Positions 27,036-35,817 of a DNA stretch of 64,000 nt are shown here, piece after piece. Source of the stretch: Centipeda artemidis DSM 19719 (GTDB lineage Bacteria > Bacillota > Negativicutes > Selenomonadales > Selenomonadaceae); NCBI RefSeq assembly GCF_000426665.1, contig NZ_AUFU01000013.1:1-64000 (forward strand), given 5' to 3'. The notes under the pieces are model-generated. The model was not told the DNA's origin. It did no database searches and worked only from the letters and a program-made list of their open reading frames with translations. A program made the translations under genes and the position numbers. Position 1 is the stretch's first letter; every line of letters starts with the position of its first letter.

Positions 27036-27042
27036 GGGGATT

Positions 27043-28110
27043 ATGAAAAAATACAGCATCATCACTGCGCTTGCCGCAATGGCTATTCTCATCATGGCGG
27101 TTGGCTGCGGCAAGGACGCGGCACAGTACAGTGCGGCGGCACCCGCCGATACGATCACCGTGACGGACAGCATCGGGCGCAGCGTGACCGTGCCGCATCC
27201 GCTGACGCGCGTCGTTGTCTCTAACGCCTACAATGCCGAGCTCATCAACGCCGTCGGATCACTCGATACCGTCGTCGGCGTCGACAACTACATCTTTAAC
27301 GACGAGGCAGGTTTCAAGGGGAAGTTCAAGCAGGAGCAGGTCATCGGGGCGAACCAGGGCAATCTGAACTACGAGAAGATCGTCGAGCTCGCGCCGCAGG
27401 CGCTCATCCTGACGGGCAACGGCGGCTGGGAGGACGCGCAGGAAAAACTCGCGTCTTTTGGCATCGCGGTCATCGTCGTGGACGCCTACTATACGCGCGA
27501 GTTCCGGGACAACTGTGCGCTGATTGGGCAGCTCTTCGGCAAGGAAGCCGAAGCGCAGGAACTCTCGGATTTCTTTATGGAGAAACTAGACTACATCGAA
27601 CGGCAGACCAAGGATGTGCCGAAGAAATCTCTTTATTTTGAGTACCGTACCGAGGGCAATACGACCGTGCCGGGGAACTATTTCTACGACATGGTAGAGT
27701 ATTCGGGTGCACACAACATCTTCGGCGACGCGGCGAACCCGCAGGTGAACCCCGAGGCGGTCATCGAGCGCAATCCCGCCTACATCGTCAAGGTCTCCGA
27801 GCCGAAGGTGAACTCTTCGTACATCCCGCCGACACAGGAGGATCACGCGCGCATCCTGCACGAACTGGAGTCGCGCAAGGGCTGGGATACCATCGACGCG
27901 GTGAAGAACCGGCGCATCCTGCTGCTCTCGCATTATGTGCACGGCGGCGCGTCCAAGCTCGTGGGGACGATGTATATCGCGAAGTTCCTCTACCCGGAAG
28001 AGCTGCCGGATTTGCACCCGGAAGACGTGTTCAAGGTGTGGCTTGAGAAATATCAGCACCTGCCGTACGTCAGCGGGCATACCTATCCTGCCTTTCCCCT
28101 GAGTGAGTGA
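27043..28110 (+). CDS. ABC transporter substrate-binding lipoprotein, BtuF/FecB type
   Basis: The 355-residue protein has a lipoprotein signal (MAVGC, Cys22) and a Peripla_BP_2 fold: VTDSIGRSVTVPHPLTRVVV, a first lobe with NYEKIVELAPQALILTG, a long linking helix and a second lobe with RRILLLSHYVHGGASKLVG. Class III binding proteins of this type carry cobalamin, haem or siderophores to FecCD permeases. Its place directly before a permease and ATPase gene, in a cobalamin-riboswitch operon, supports corrinoid binding in the periplasm. Confidence 0.85.
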   Translation: MKKYSIITALAAMAILIMAVGCGKDAAQYSAAAPADTITVTDSIGRSVTVPHPLTRVVVSNAYNAELINAVGSLDTVVGVDNYIFNDEAGFKGKFKQEQVIGANQGNLNYEKIVELAPQALILTGNGGWEDAQEKLASFGIAVIVVDAYYTREFRDNCALIGQLFGKEAEAQELSDFFMEKLDYIERQTKDVPKKSLYFEYRTEGNTTVPGNYFYDMVEYSGAHNIFGDAANPQVNPEAVIERNPAYIVKVSEPKVNSSYIPPTQEDHARILHELESRKGWDTIDAVKNRRILLLSHYVHGGASKLVGTMYIAKFLYPEELPDLHPEDVFKVWLEKYQHLPYVSGHTYPAFPLSE

Positions 28111-28117
28111 GTGCATC

Positions 28118-29170
28118 ATGCTGGAACAAGCATATCATGAAAATGCCCGCCGCAAGGGCTTGATGATCGCGGCAGGCATCGTCCTCACACTCCTTGCCGC
28201 CTATGCATTCACGACCATCGGGATGCGGGAGATTCCGATGTCGCAAACGGTGTCCGCAATCGAGCAGTGGGCAGGCGGCACGGCGGGGAGCGGTGCGGAT
28301 GCGGCGACGAATAAGATTATTCTGTTGCTGCGCCTGCCGCGCATCCTGCTCGCGATCGTCGCGGGGGCGGGGCTTGCACTTGCGGGTGCGCTTATGCAGT
28401 CAATCACGCGCAATTACCTCGTCAGTCCCTTTACGCTCGGCATCTCTTCGGCGGCGGCGCTCGGCGCCTCTATCTGCATCGTATTTGCCGCAGGAACGGC
28501 GATGGACACGGATCTCGGCATCATCCTCTCCGCGTTCACGCTTTCCTGTGTGTGCGGCGTGCTTGTCTACGGCATTGCGCAGCGTGCAGGGCTCACACCG
28601 ACGACGCTCGTACTCGTCGGCATCGCACTGAACTATTTCTTCAGCGCGCTCACGGCGACGCTCGAGTTCTTTGCACAGGAGCATAAGCTCGCGGCGGTCA
28701 TTCAGTGGACGTTTGGGTCGCTTCACCGCGCCTCGTGGGACTATGTTGTCATCGGCGCGCTGATTGTCGCTTTTGGCTTTGCCGTCGCGATGTTCTATTG
28801 CCTGCAGCTGAACGTCATGGCGACAAGTGACGACGAGACCGCCGTCAGCCTCGGCGTGAATCCCGCACGTCTGCGGACGATCGTGGGGCTCGCGGCAGTC
28901 CTTATGACGGCGGCGATCATCAGCTTTACGGGGGTCATCGGATTCGTTGGGCTCATCGCACCGCATATGGCGCGGTTCCTCATCGGGACGGATCACCGCT
29001 TCTATCTGCCTTTTACCTGCGTGCTCGGCGCGGCGCTCCTCCTCGTCTCGGACACGGTCGGGAAACTCATTCTCTACCCTGTGACCGTGCCCGTCGGCAT
29101 CGTGATTTCCTTCTTCGGCGTGCCGCTCTTCATCCATCTCATCCTGCGCAGGGGAAAGGAGTTCGAATGA
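28118..29170 (+). CDS. FecCD/BtuC-type ABC permease
   Basis: The permease has 350 residues and about ten membrane segments, with family motifs LRLPRILLAIVAGAGLALAGALMQSITRN near the start, LGISSAAALGAS, and FIGLIAPHMARFLIGTDHR-like residues (GFVGLIAPHMAR) near 275. It forms the membrane channel for the corrinoid or siderophore bound by the upstream lipoprotein. The start is placed at ATG 28118; a GTG at 28103 overlapping the upstream stop is possible, and neither has a clear ribosome binding site, so translational coupling is likely. It overlaps the ATPase gene by four bases (ATGA). Confidence 0.88.
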   Translation: MLEQAYHENARRKGLMIAAGIVLTLLAAYAFTTIGMREIPMSQTVSAIEQWAGGTAGSGADAATNKIILLLRLPRILLAIVAGAGLALAGALMQSITRNYLVSPFTLGISSAAALGASICIVFAAGTAMDTDLGIILSAFTLSCVCGVLVYGIAQRAGLTPTTLVLVGIALNYFFSALTATLEFFAQEHKLAAVIQWTFGSLHRASWDYVVIGALIVAFGFAVAMFYCLQLNVMATSDDETAVSLGVNPARLRTIVGLAAVLMTAAIISFTGVIGFVGLIAPHMARFLIGTDHRFYLPFTCVLGAALLLVSDTVGKLILYPVTVPVGIVISFFGVPLFIHLILRRGKEFE

Positions 29171-29946
29171 GTACGAAGGTGATCCTTGCGGCGGAGCATC
29201 TGACCTTTGGCTACAAGGCGGAAAAGAAAATCCTTGACGATGTGTCGCTTGAGCTCCGGGCGGGCGAGGTGCTCGGGCTCCTCGGCCCCAACGGCACGGG
29301 CAAGACGACGCTCCTGCGGTGCGTCGCGCGCCTCCTGCGGCCGCAGAGTGGGACAGTGCACATCTCAGGCGAAGATCTGTCGCCGCTCGGCGCGGGGGAG
29401 ATCGCGAAGCTCATCGCGTACGTGCCGCAGTACAACACGGCGTCCTTCGGCATGACGGCACTGCAGGCCGTGCTCATGGGGCGGCTGCCCTACGCGGGAC
29501 ATAGGTACTCCGCGCGGGACGAGGAGATCGCTTTTAACGTTATCCGCCGCATGGAGCTGGAGCCGTTTGCCCTGCGCAACATCAAGGAGATGAGCGGCGG
29601 CGAACGGCAGCGCGTCTTTATCGCGCGGGCGCTGGCGCAGCAGACGCGCATCGTCATCCTCGACGAACCGACCGCAAGCCTCGACTTGCATAACCAGCTC
29701 TTCATCCTGCAAATCGTTACGGAGATTGCAAAGCGGGACGGCCTCGCCATCCTCCTCACTATCCATGACCTCAACCTCGCCTCGCTCTTCTGCGACCGCC
29801 TGCTCATGCTGAAGAACGCGCACGTATTCGCATGCGGCGCGGCGCAGGATGTGCTGACCGAGGAGAACATCGCCGCGATGTACGCCGTTGAGACGCGCGT
29901 CAGCGTCGAGGACGGGTATAAACATGTGCGGCTCTTAAAGCCGTGA
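29167..29946 (+). CDS. FepC/BtuD-type ABC ATPase
   Basis: The 259-residue ATPase shows Walker A GPNGTGKTTLL near 39-49, a Q-loop YVPQYN, the ABC signature MSGGERQRV near 141-149, Walker B VILDEPTASLD near 161-171 and the H-loop TIHDLN. It powers the FecCD-type permease encoded upstream, and the ATGA overlap couples their translation. The length is normal for the family. Confidence 0.92.
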   Translation: MSTKVILAAEHLTFGYKAEKKILDDVSLELRAGEVLGLLGPNGTGKTTLLRCVARLLRPQSGTVHISGEDLSPLGAGEIAKLIAYVPQYNTASFGMTALQAVLMGRLPYAGHRYSARDEEIAFNVIRRMELEPFALRNIKEMSGGERQRVFIARALAQQTRIVILDEPTASLDLHNQLFILQIVTEIAKRDGLAILLTIHDLNLASLFCDRLLMLKNAHVFACGAAQDVLTEENIAAMYAVETRVSVEDGYKHVRLLKP

Positions 29947-29968
29947 GCGTATGGAAAAGGAGAAGATG

Positions 29969-30964
29969 ATGGAGAGACTGTTCCGCAGATACGTTCTCCT
30001 GCTCAGCGTGCTCCTCCTCGTACTCGCCGCCGGCTGTGGGAAGTCCGCGCCCGGGCAGGCGGCGGGCTATACGGTGACGGATGCGCAGGGGCGCGCGGTT
30101 GCGTTTGAAAAAAAGCCCGTGCGGATTTTGAACTACGGGCTGTGGCTGGACAACATTGTGCTCGGGATGCTCCCGCCGGAGCGCCTCGTCGGCATCGACC
30201 ACATGGCGGACGACCCTAACAGCTCCAACATCGTCGATATCGCCGAGGGTATCGCGGAGAAAATCAATCACCCGTCGGCGGAGCGTGTGCTCGCCCTGCA
30301 TCCCGACGTGGTATTCCTCGATGCCGACATCGACGCGGGACCCGCGCAGACACTGCCGGAACTCGGCATCCGCGTCGTCGCCTGCAAAAAGCCGCATAAT
30401 GCCGAGGAGCTGCGCGCGGCCGTCCGCATGGTCGCCGCCGCGCTCGGCGAGGAGGAAAAGGGCGAGGCGCTCGTCGCCCTCTTCGATGCGGAGCGGGAGG
30501 CGCTCGCAGGGCGGCTCAAAGAGGTGCCGCCGGACGCGCGCAAGACCGTCGTCGTCATCTCCATGTCGCCGACCTACGGCAGCCGCGGCGGCCTCTTTGA
30601 CGGGCTGTGCGGCATGGCGGGCGTCACGAACGGCGCGGCGGAAATCGGCCTCACGGCGGGGCAGTCGCTGACGAAGGAGCATATCGTCGCGGTGAATCCG
30701 GACTTCCTCATCGTACCCGTCTGGAACGACCACGGCAGCTACGATATCGAGAAGTTCAACCGCGAATACCTGGATGATCCCGCACTGCAAACCGTGCGGG
30801 CGATCCGCGAGAGGCGGATCTATCGCCCGCACGAGGGATATATCTACAACGCGTCGCAGGATATGATTTTCGGCGCGCAGGACATCGCGCACGCGGCGTA
30901 CGGCGACATCGTCCCGCTGCCCGTGCACCGCCATCTCTCCGTGGTCGAGGGGCTCTCGCGCTGA
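29969..30964 (+). CDS. Second Peripla_BP_2 substrate-binding lipoprotein
   Basis: The 331-residue lipoprotein has a signal peptide ending LAAGC (Cys23 from this start) and a FecB/BtuF-type fold: YTVTDAQGRAVAFEKKPVRIL, then LHPDVVFLDADID and later LTKEHIVAVNPDFLIVPVWND. It is only distantly similar to the first binding protein of the operon, so it probably presents a different ligand to the same permease, or acts with the second receptor. The start at 29969 has AAGGAG six bases upstream; the ATG at 29951 lacks one. Confidence 0.82.
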   Translation: MERLFRRYVLLLSVLLLVLAAGCGKSAPGQAAGYTVTDAQGRAVAFEKKPVRILNYGLWLDNIVLGMLPPERLVGIDHMADDPNSSNIVDIAEGIAEKINHPSAERVLALHPDVVFLDADIDAGPAQTLPELGIRVVACKKPHNAEELRAAVRMVAAALGEEEKGEALVALFDAEREALAGRLKEVPPDARKTVVVISMSPTYGSRGGLFDGLCGMAGVTNGAAEIGLTAGQSLTKEHIVAVNPDFLIVPVWNDHGSYDIEKFNREYLDDPALQTVRAIRERRIYRPHEGYIYNASQDMIFGAQDIAHAAYGDIVPLPVHRHLSVVEGLSR

Positions 30965-30993
30965 ATATATGTATGAGAAGGGGAAGAATCAGG

Positions 30994-32961
30994 ATGAAAA
31001 CAAAGAACCGGATGTTCAGCATCTGTGCACTCGCGTGTATGCTGCCCGTAACGGTACAGGCGGCAGAAACGGCGCCCGCCGTCGACGAGACTTCGAATAT
31101 GGTACAGACCGCAGATGTCAACGTCACGGCACAGGGGTATGAAAAGCCAACGCTTGACACGCCCGTGGACGCGACCGTCTACACGGCGGACGAGCTGAAG
31201 AAGACGGGCGCGCACGACGTGATCTCTGCACTGAAATACAAGAACGGCGTCCACTTTACGCAGATGGGACCCGACAATCAGAGCTGGATCACGGGGAATG
31301 CGGGCGTCAACCTGCGCGGCATCGAGAACGGGACGCTCGTGCTCATCGACGGGATTCCCGCGTCTTTTAACAACGTCAGCCATCTCGACATGCTGACGCT
31401 CGATACGGTCGACCGCGTCGAGGTCGTGAAGGGCGGCGGCTCCGTGCTCTACGGCTCCGAGGCATTCGGCGGCGTCGTCAACGTCATCACGAAGAGTTCG
31501 TACAAGAATACGGCGCGGATTGCCGCGGGCGACCGCGGGCAGCGCGTCTATGCCGCGACGTTTGACCTCGGCTCCGTCGGGCTCGCCCTCAGTCAAACGC
31601 GGTACGGCGCAACGGGCAACATGACGGGGCGGATGGGCAGCCTCACCATCAGCGGCGTGCCGACCCCCTACATGGTCGGGTTCGGAGACAGCCGCAAGGA
31701 CCATGTGCGGCTGACCTACCGCATCAACGACCGAATGCGCCTTTCCTACATGTATAACGGCAAGAACCATTCGATTCACTACAACGACGCGGCAAAGCGC
31801 CCCCTCAAGTATTTCAAGTACGATGACGACGAACATTTCACGAGTTTTAACTACCGGGATAAAAAGGGCTGGACGGCGGACGCGTTCTACAATTACCGCT
31901 CGATTTCCAACCCCGATTATTTCGTTGTCAACCCCTCCGTTGTGGAGTGGGAAAAGAGCCGGCACCGGCATTTCGGCACGGACATCAAGAAGGTCTGGAA
32001 GGACGATGTGAGTACGACGCTCGTCGGGCTCTCGGTCAAGCGGCAGACCTATGTCAACGAGAATCAAAAATATGTGAGCTCTTCGAGTAGTTCAAGCGCG
32101 CTCAGACCGTACGCGAAGTTCGGCCCCTACGCGATGAACGAGTACTCGCTGCTCGCGTCCTACGACCGCGACCTCAGCCCCGTCACGGCGGCGATTCTCA
32201 GTATGCGGCAGGACTGGGTGAAGTCGACGGCGGGGGACTACCGTGCATTCCTGCCGCAGGTGCAGGTGACGACACGGCTCGGGAAGGACAGCGCCGCATA
32301 TGCGAGCGTCGGCAAGTTCTTCCGTATGCCGAACTTCCGCAACCTCTACTATGCGAGCGCGGTGATGCGGCCGAACCCGAACCTCAAGCCGGAATCCGGC
32401 TGGAACTATGAGGCGGGGTATAAGTACGATGCGGGCAAACGGCGCTTTACGGCAGCGATCTTCCACATCAATGTCAGCGATCAGATCGTCGGGGTCAAGG
32501 ACGGTGCAGTCACGTATCAGACAAATGCCGCGTCGTATCGCAATACGGGCGTCGAACTCTCGTATGCCGAGGAAAGGGACGCGCACTTCGGCTGGAACGT
32601 AGGCGTTACGGTCGGCAATCCCGAGCGCAAGTACAAGGAGGGGCAGCCGTGGCAGCGTGCGCTCGGCCGCTATCAGATGACGGCAGGGCTGAACTACGAG
32701 AACCGCGCCCTCACGGCGGCGCTGAACCTCAGCTATTGGGGCGACCGCGGCTATAACGGCACGCGGAACGAACAGGTGACCTTCACACACATCCCGGGCA
32801 ATCTCCTTGCCTCCAACCTCCATGTCGCCTATCGGTTCACGCCGAACGTGACGGGGACATTCGACGTGGATAATCTCTTCAACCGCCGCGACTTTACGAA
32901 CAGCGGCGTCTACTACACGACGGGGCGTAGCTTCCTCGTCGGCGTGAACTGCGCGTTCTGA
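30994..32961 (+). CDS. TonB-dependent receptor, BtuB-like
   Basis: The 655-residue protein has a signal peptide (ending VQAAET near residue 24), a TonB-box-like ADVNVTAQGYEKP segment, a plug with DVISALKYKNGVHF, NLRGIENGTLVLIDGIP and VDRVEVVKGGGSVLYGSEAFGGVVNVIT, and a barrel ending in a phenylalanine (VGVNCAF). The plug is of the BtuB/vitamin B12 and haem receptor type rather than the siderophore type of the first receptor. As the last gene of the riboswitch-1 operon it is the best candidate cobalamin receptor. The start at 30994 follows AAGGGGAAG. Confidence 0.88.
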   Translation: MKTKNRMFSICALACMLPVTVQAAETAPAVDETSNMVQTADVNVTAQGYEKPTLDTPVDATVYTADELKKTGAHDVISALKYKNGVHFTQMGPDNQSWITGNAGVNLRGIENGTLVLIDGIPASFNNVSHLDMLTLDTVDRVEVVKGGGSVLYGSEAFGGVVNVITKSSYKNTARIAAGDRGQRVYAATFDLGSVGLALSQTRYGATGNMTGRMGSLTISGVPTPYMVGFGDSRKDHVRLTYRINDRMRLSYMYNGKNHSIHYNDAAKRPLKYFKYDDDEHFTSFNYRDKKGWTADAFYNYRSISNPDYFVVNPSVVEWEKSRHRHFGTDIKKVWKDDVSTTLVGLSVKRQTYVNENQKYVSSSSSSSALRPYAKFGPYAMNEYSLLASYDRDLSPVTAAILSMRQDWVKSTAGDYRAFLPQVQVTTRLGKDSAAYASVGKFFRMPNFRNLYYASAVMRPNPNLKPESGWNYEAGYKYDAGKRRFTAAIFHINVSDQIVGVKDGAVTYQTNAASYRNTGVELSYAEERDAHFGWNVGVTVGNPERKYKEGQPWQRALGRYQMTAGLNYENRALTAALNLSYWGDRGYNGTRNEQVTFTHIPGNLLASNLHVAYRFTPNVTGTFDVDNLFNRRDFTNSGVYYTTGRSFLVGVNCAF

Positions 32962-32981
32962 GTCCTTTATACGCATACGAA

Positions 32982-33014
32982 AACCGCCCTGACGGTATGT
33001 CCGTCGGGGCGGTT
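32982..33014. terminator. Terminator of cobalamin operon 1
   Basis: AACCGCCCTGACGG pairs with CCGTCGGGGCGGTT around TATGT, allowing one wobble. It separates the operon from the convergent PIN toxin gene. Confidence 0.75.
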
Positions 33015-33030
33015 GGATGTATATTTTGAT

Positions 33031-33438
33031 TTACGATTCGATCAGTGTGAGCATTTCGCGCGGTGTAACGATATATGGCAGTGTGGGGAAATGCTTCATA
33101 TTGCCTGTGATGAGATAGGTGTCGCGACTCTTTCGTGCTTCGGTGAGGACTTCATAAAAAACGCGATCTTTTGGATCGGGAAGGATGATATCGATTGCGG
33201 GGGCGTCTATCCACAGCGCGCGGTCGCATATCGCATTCAGGATGTCGTTGATGATGGCGTCGGTTAGGCGGAATTTTGGACGGCGCAGAACATCGTGATA
33301 TTCTTGTAAGATGCAGTCGTTCAGTACCGGCGTTATCGTTCCGCAGAAGGTGTGCTCGATGATAAGTCCGGGGACGGAATCCCCTTTGAGAACGGCGGAG
33401 ACAAGGATGTTGGTGTCGATGACAGCGTGGTATTGCAT
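33031..33438 (-). CDS. PIN domain RNase toxin
   Basis: This 135-residue protein is a PIN domain of the putative-toxin family. The acidic residues expected for metal binding are visible: D in AVIDTNILVSA (about residue 7), E in LQEYHDVL (about 45), and D in LPDPKDRVFYEV (about 86-90), with ITGNMKHFP near the end. PIN toxins cut RNA and are neutralised by a cognate antitoxin. The start is set seven bases after the antitoxin stop, without a strong ribosome binding site, suggesting translational coupling. The longer open frame overlaps the antitoxin and is rejected. Confidence 0.85.
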   Translation of the reverse strand: MQYHAVIDTNILVSAVLKGDSVPGLIIEHTFCGTITPVLNDCILQEYHDVLRRPKFRLTDAIINDILNAICDRALWIDAPAIDIILPDPKDRVFYEVLTEARKSRDTYLITGNMKHFPTLPYIVTPREMLTLIES

Positions 33439-33445
33439 GAAAATA

Positions 33446-33727
33446 TCACATTCTAGCTGCCGAGATTTCCGCATTGATCTCATCAAGCGACATGTCGGCG
33501 GTACCATGCTGTGCGGCGATGCGATTTGCTGCGTGAAGTGCGCGAAGCCCCTTTCCTGTGGGCGAATCGTCTAAATGCATACGAAACGGGATGCCGCGCT
33601 CGCTTACGAGACGCGACATGCACATGCGCAGGTAGGAGGGCAGATCCATTCCGAGGCGGGCACATATGTCGATAGCCTGCATTTTTTCGTGTTCATCGGC
33701 GCGAAATTGTACGAGTGCGTTTGCCAT
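33446..33727 (-). CDS. RelB/DinJ-type antitoxin
   Basis: The 93-residue protein begins MANALVQFRADEHEKMQAI and continues ARLGMDLPSYLRMCMSRLV and RGIPFRM, the pattern of the RelB/DinJ ribbon-helix-helix antitoxins, with a C-terminal toxin-binding tail. It normally pairs with RelE/YafQ-type toxins, but the next gene here is a PIN RNase. AAAGGAGG lies upstream of the start and a consensus promoter precedes it. It probably autoregulates the pair. Confidence 0.85.
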   Translation of the reverse strand: MANALVQFRADEHEKMQAIDICARLGMDLPSYLRMCMSRLVSERGIPFRMHLDDSPTGKGLRALHAANRIAAQHGTADMSLDEINAEISAARM

Positions 33728-33749
33728 GCTGCAGTCCTCCTTTGATGCC

Positions 33750-33778
33750 ATTATATCATCGAATGAAAACAACTGCAA
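33750..33778 (-). promoter_or_regulatory. Promoter of the RelB-PIN pair
   Basis: On the minus strand, TTGCAG (33778-33773) and TATAAT (33755-33750) are 17 bases apart, 22 bases upstream of the antitoxin start. Confidence 0.75.
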
Positions 33779-33802
33779 ACGATTTAATATAATGTGGACG
33801 AC

Positions 33803-33835
33803 AAAAAAGGAGAACCCGCGCGGGTTCTCCTTTTT
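33803..33835. terminator. Terminator of the second SHMT-like gene
   Basis: AAAAAGGAGAACCCG and CGGGTTCTCCTTTTT pair almost without a loop, with A/T tracts on both sides. Confidence 0.85.
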
Positions 33836-33857
33836 ACTTCCCTTCCAATACCGCCGC

Positions 33858-35183
33858 TTATTTCCAGCGGAACAGTTTCTTGATGGTATTCATGCGGGCG
33901 CGTGCAACGTGCTCGTGGACGGCGCCGGCGCTGGATTCGTCGTAGAAGGCACTCTCGTCGGCGTTTGCGTCGACATACCACTCGTTTGAGAAGATGGGCT
34001 TGCTGATGATGAGCGCGGCGACCTCTCCGCGCATCTCCTCAAGAGCGTCGTCCGAGGGGGCGGCGGCGAGTATGCGTGCGAGGATCTTGCCGACGGCAGT
34101 CATGTCCTCTTCCTTGAAGGCGCGCGTCGTCGGATTGAGACTCGAAAGGCGGAGCGCGTCGAGCGTCCTGTTCTCCTCCATGGTCGGCACAACGTCGGTT
34201 TTGACGCGGATGCCGATGCGCGAGAGCCGGTGCGCGGTGTCAACGAGCTTTACGCCTGCGGCGGGAGCGGCGAGGACGAGATGGGTCTCCGTGCCGCCGC
34301 AGAGGAGTTTTGCGCCGTTTTGTGTGAGTGACGCGGCGAGCGCTTTGGCGTTCGCAATGACCTGACGTCCGTATGCCTTGAATGTCTCGCTCGCCGCTTC
34401 GTGGAGAGCGATGCCGAGCGCGGCAAGGTGATTCATATGGAGGGCGACATGCCCCGTATTCTCAACGGCGGCGTCCAGCTTCCCTGCGAGTTTTTCCTTG
34501 CAGAGGACGACCGCGCCGTCGGGACCGTGCAGGGAGTCGTTCGTGGGGAAGGTCATAACGTCGGCGTGCGCGACGGGGGACGGCAGCAGTCCCGCCGCGA
34601 TCAGACCGACGCTCTGCCCGATGTCAACCCAGAGATAGGCGCCCACGGCGTGCGCGATCTCGGCGAGTTTCGCATAGTTCGGGATGCGCGGATAGCTGAC
34701 GGGAGAGAATACGATGAGCCGCGGTTTCACACGCTGCGCGAGCGCCGACACTGCGTCCCAGTCCACCTTTTCCGCGGCGGGATCGATACCGAAATTTTCG
34801 AAGGCGTAGTCCAGCCCCGCGCAGTGCTCCTCCTTGCGCCGGTTGAACGAGAGGACGCAGTCGCCTTGTTGCAAAAGACCTAGAAAGACGACGCGCGAAG
34901 CGGCGGCAATGCTGCCAAAGCGCACGATGGCGTGTTCGCTGCCGAACAAATTGCGTACGCGCGCGCGTACGAGTTCCTCGATGGCGCTCACGCGGCCGCC
35001 GCAGCGTTCGATCGTCGTGTTCGTGAGGAGGCTCCCCTCGAGGTATGCCGCCAGCGGCGACATCGCGTTGACCGTGGGGACGAGGGAGAGTGTGTAGCGC
35101 TGCTGCTTGATCTCCTCCTGCAAAAGTTCAAAGATCTCGGTGTCGAATCCCTTCAGGTGGTTGAGCAGATTTTCTGTTTCCAT
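33858..35183 (-). CDS. SHMT-like protein lacking the PLP-binding lysine (paralogue 2)
   Basis: The 441-residue paralogue of the protein at 19563-20798 shares NHLK-FD-EIF at the N-terminus and the SHMT landmarks NAMSPLAAYLEGSLLTN, WVDIGQSVGLIAAGLLPSPVAHADV, LHGPDGAVVLC and LRLSSLNPTTRAFKEEDM. The lysine of THKT is replaced by aspartate (TNDS), so both paralogues carry an acidic residue at that position. The YAEGYPGKRYYGG and PHSGSQAN elements are also missing. It has a C-terminal extension of about 30 residues not seen in paralogue 1. AAAGGAGAA precedes the ATG. Function is unknown; catalysis by the normal SHMT mechanism is not expected. Confidence 0.8.
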   Translation of the reverse strand: METENLLNHLKGFDTEIFELLQEEIKQQRYTLSLVPTVNAMSPLAAYLEGSLLTNTTIERCGGRVSAIEELVRARVRNLFGSEHAIVRFGSIAAASRVVFLGLLQQGDCVLSFNRRKEEHCAGLDYAFENFGIDPAAEKVDWDAVSALAQRVKPRLIVFSPVSYPRIPNYAKLAEIAHAVGAYLWVDIGQSVGLIAAGLLPSPVAHADVMTFPTNDSLHGPDGAVVLCKEKLAGKLDAAVENTGHVALHMNHLAALGIALHEAASETFKAYGRQVIANAKALAASLTQNGAKLLCGGTETHLVLAAPAAGVKLVDTAHRLSRIGIRVKTDVVPTMEENRTLDALRLSSLNPTTRAFKEEDMTAVGKILARILAAAPSDDALEEMRGEVAALIISKPIFSNEWYVDANADESAFYDESSAGAVHEHVARARMNTIKKLFRWK

Positions 35184-35480
35184 CGCAGATTCTCCTTTCG
35201 GACGCCGGTGCTCGGCACCGGGGCATGATGACGCCTATGGATGTAGGCGGTTCGGCAGCATTGCCGCATCTCGTTCTCATCATACGAATCTGTCGGCGTA
35301 TTCGGAGTTTTCTCCGCCCGCCGTTTTATCTATTCTATTCTGCATTTGTCGCGCTTTTCCTACTAAGATTCTGACAAAATACATGAAAGTTTTGCATGAA
35401 AAAAATAAACGGAAATAATATATGAAGTGAGATTCAGGAGATTTCTTTAAGGAAAAAATACAACAGTCCTATAAAAACGG
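35184..35480. other. Divergent intergenic region upstream of riboswitch 2
   Basis: No gene is seen. Small hairpins occur (CGCCGGTGC/GGCACCGG, and GCCTA/TAGGC), and the sequence becomes AT-rich towards the promoter at 35481. Confidence 0.4.
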
Positions 35481-35509
35481 TTGACAGCAGCATAAACCTT
35501 AGCTATACT
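35481..35509 (+). promoter_or_regulatory. Promoter of cobalamin operon 2
   Basis: TTGACA at 35481-35486 and TATACT at 35504-35509 with a 17-base spacer, a nearly perfect sigma70-type promoter and the same hexamers as at riboswitch 1. Confidence 0.85.
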
Positions 35510-35537
35510 CAATGCGAATTTATTTTGATTTAACTTC

Positions 35538-35702
35538 ATAAGCAGATTCGGTGCTCCTGATACAAAAGGAGGTAACAGGGAAATCGGTGCGATGCCGATG
35601 CGGTCCCGCCGCCGTAATGCCGAGGAAGCCCCATCATGTCACTGCGCGAGCGGGAAGGCGGGGCGGACGATGACGCAGAGCCGGAAGACCTACCGAATCT
35701 CG
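35538..35702 (+). promoter_or_regulatory. Cobalamin riboswitch 2
   Basis: The aptamer is almost identical to the one at 24455-24616, from GCAGATTCGGTGCTCC through ATGACGCAGAGCC to GACCTACCGAATC, differing at only a few bases in the variable stems. It controls the receptors downstream and points to duplication of a regulatory cassette. Confidence 0.95.
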
Positions 35703-35709
35703 TACGCAG

Positions 35710-35746
35710 ATGCATCCTGCGATGGACAGGACGGCAGTATTTTTTA
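35710..35746 (+). terminator. Riboswitch 2 expression-platform terminator
   Basis: TGC-A-TCCTG and CAGGA-CG-GCA form the same interrupted stem as at riboswitch 1, with compensating C/G changes, followed by ATTTTTT. Confidence 0.75.
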
Positions 35747-35817
35747 TTGCGTACAATGAGGTGTAATGTGTAGAGGCGGCGCGGGGGCGCCCGGGGATTT
35801 TGGGGAGGAGATTTATC

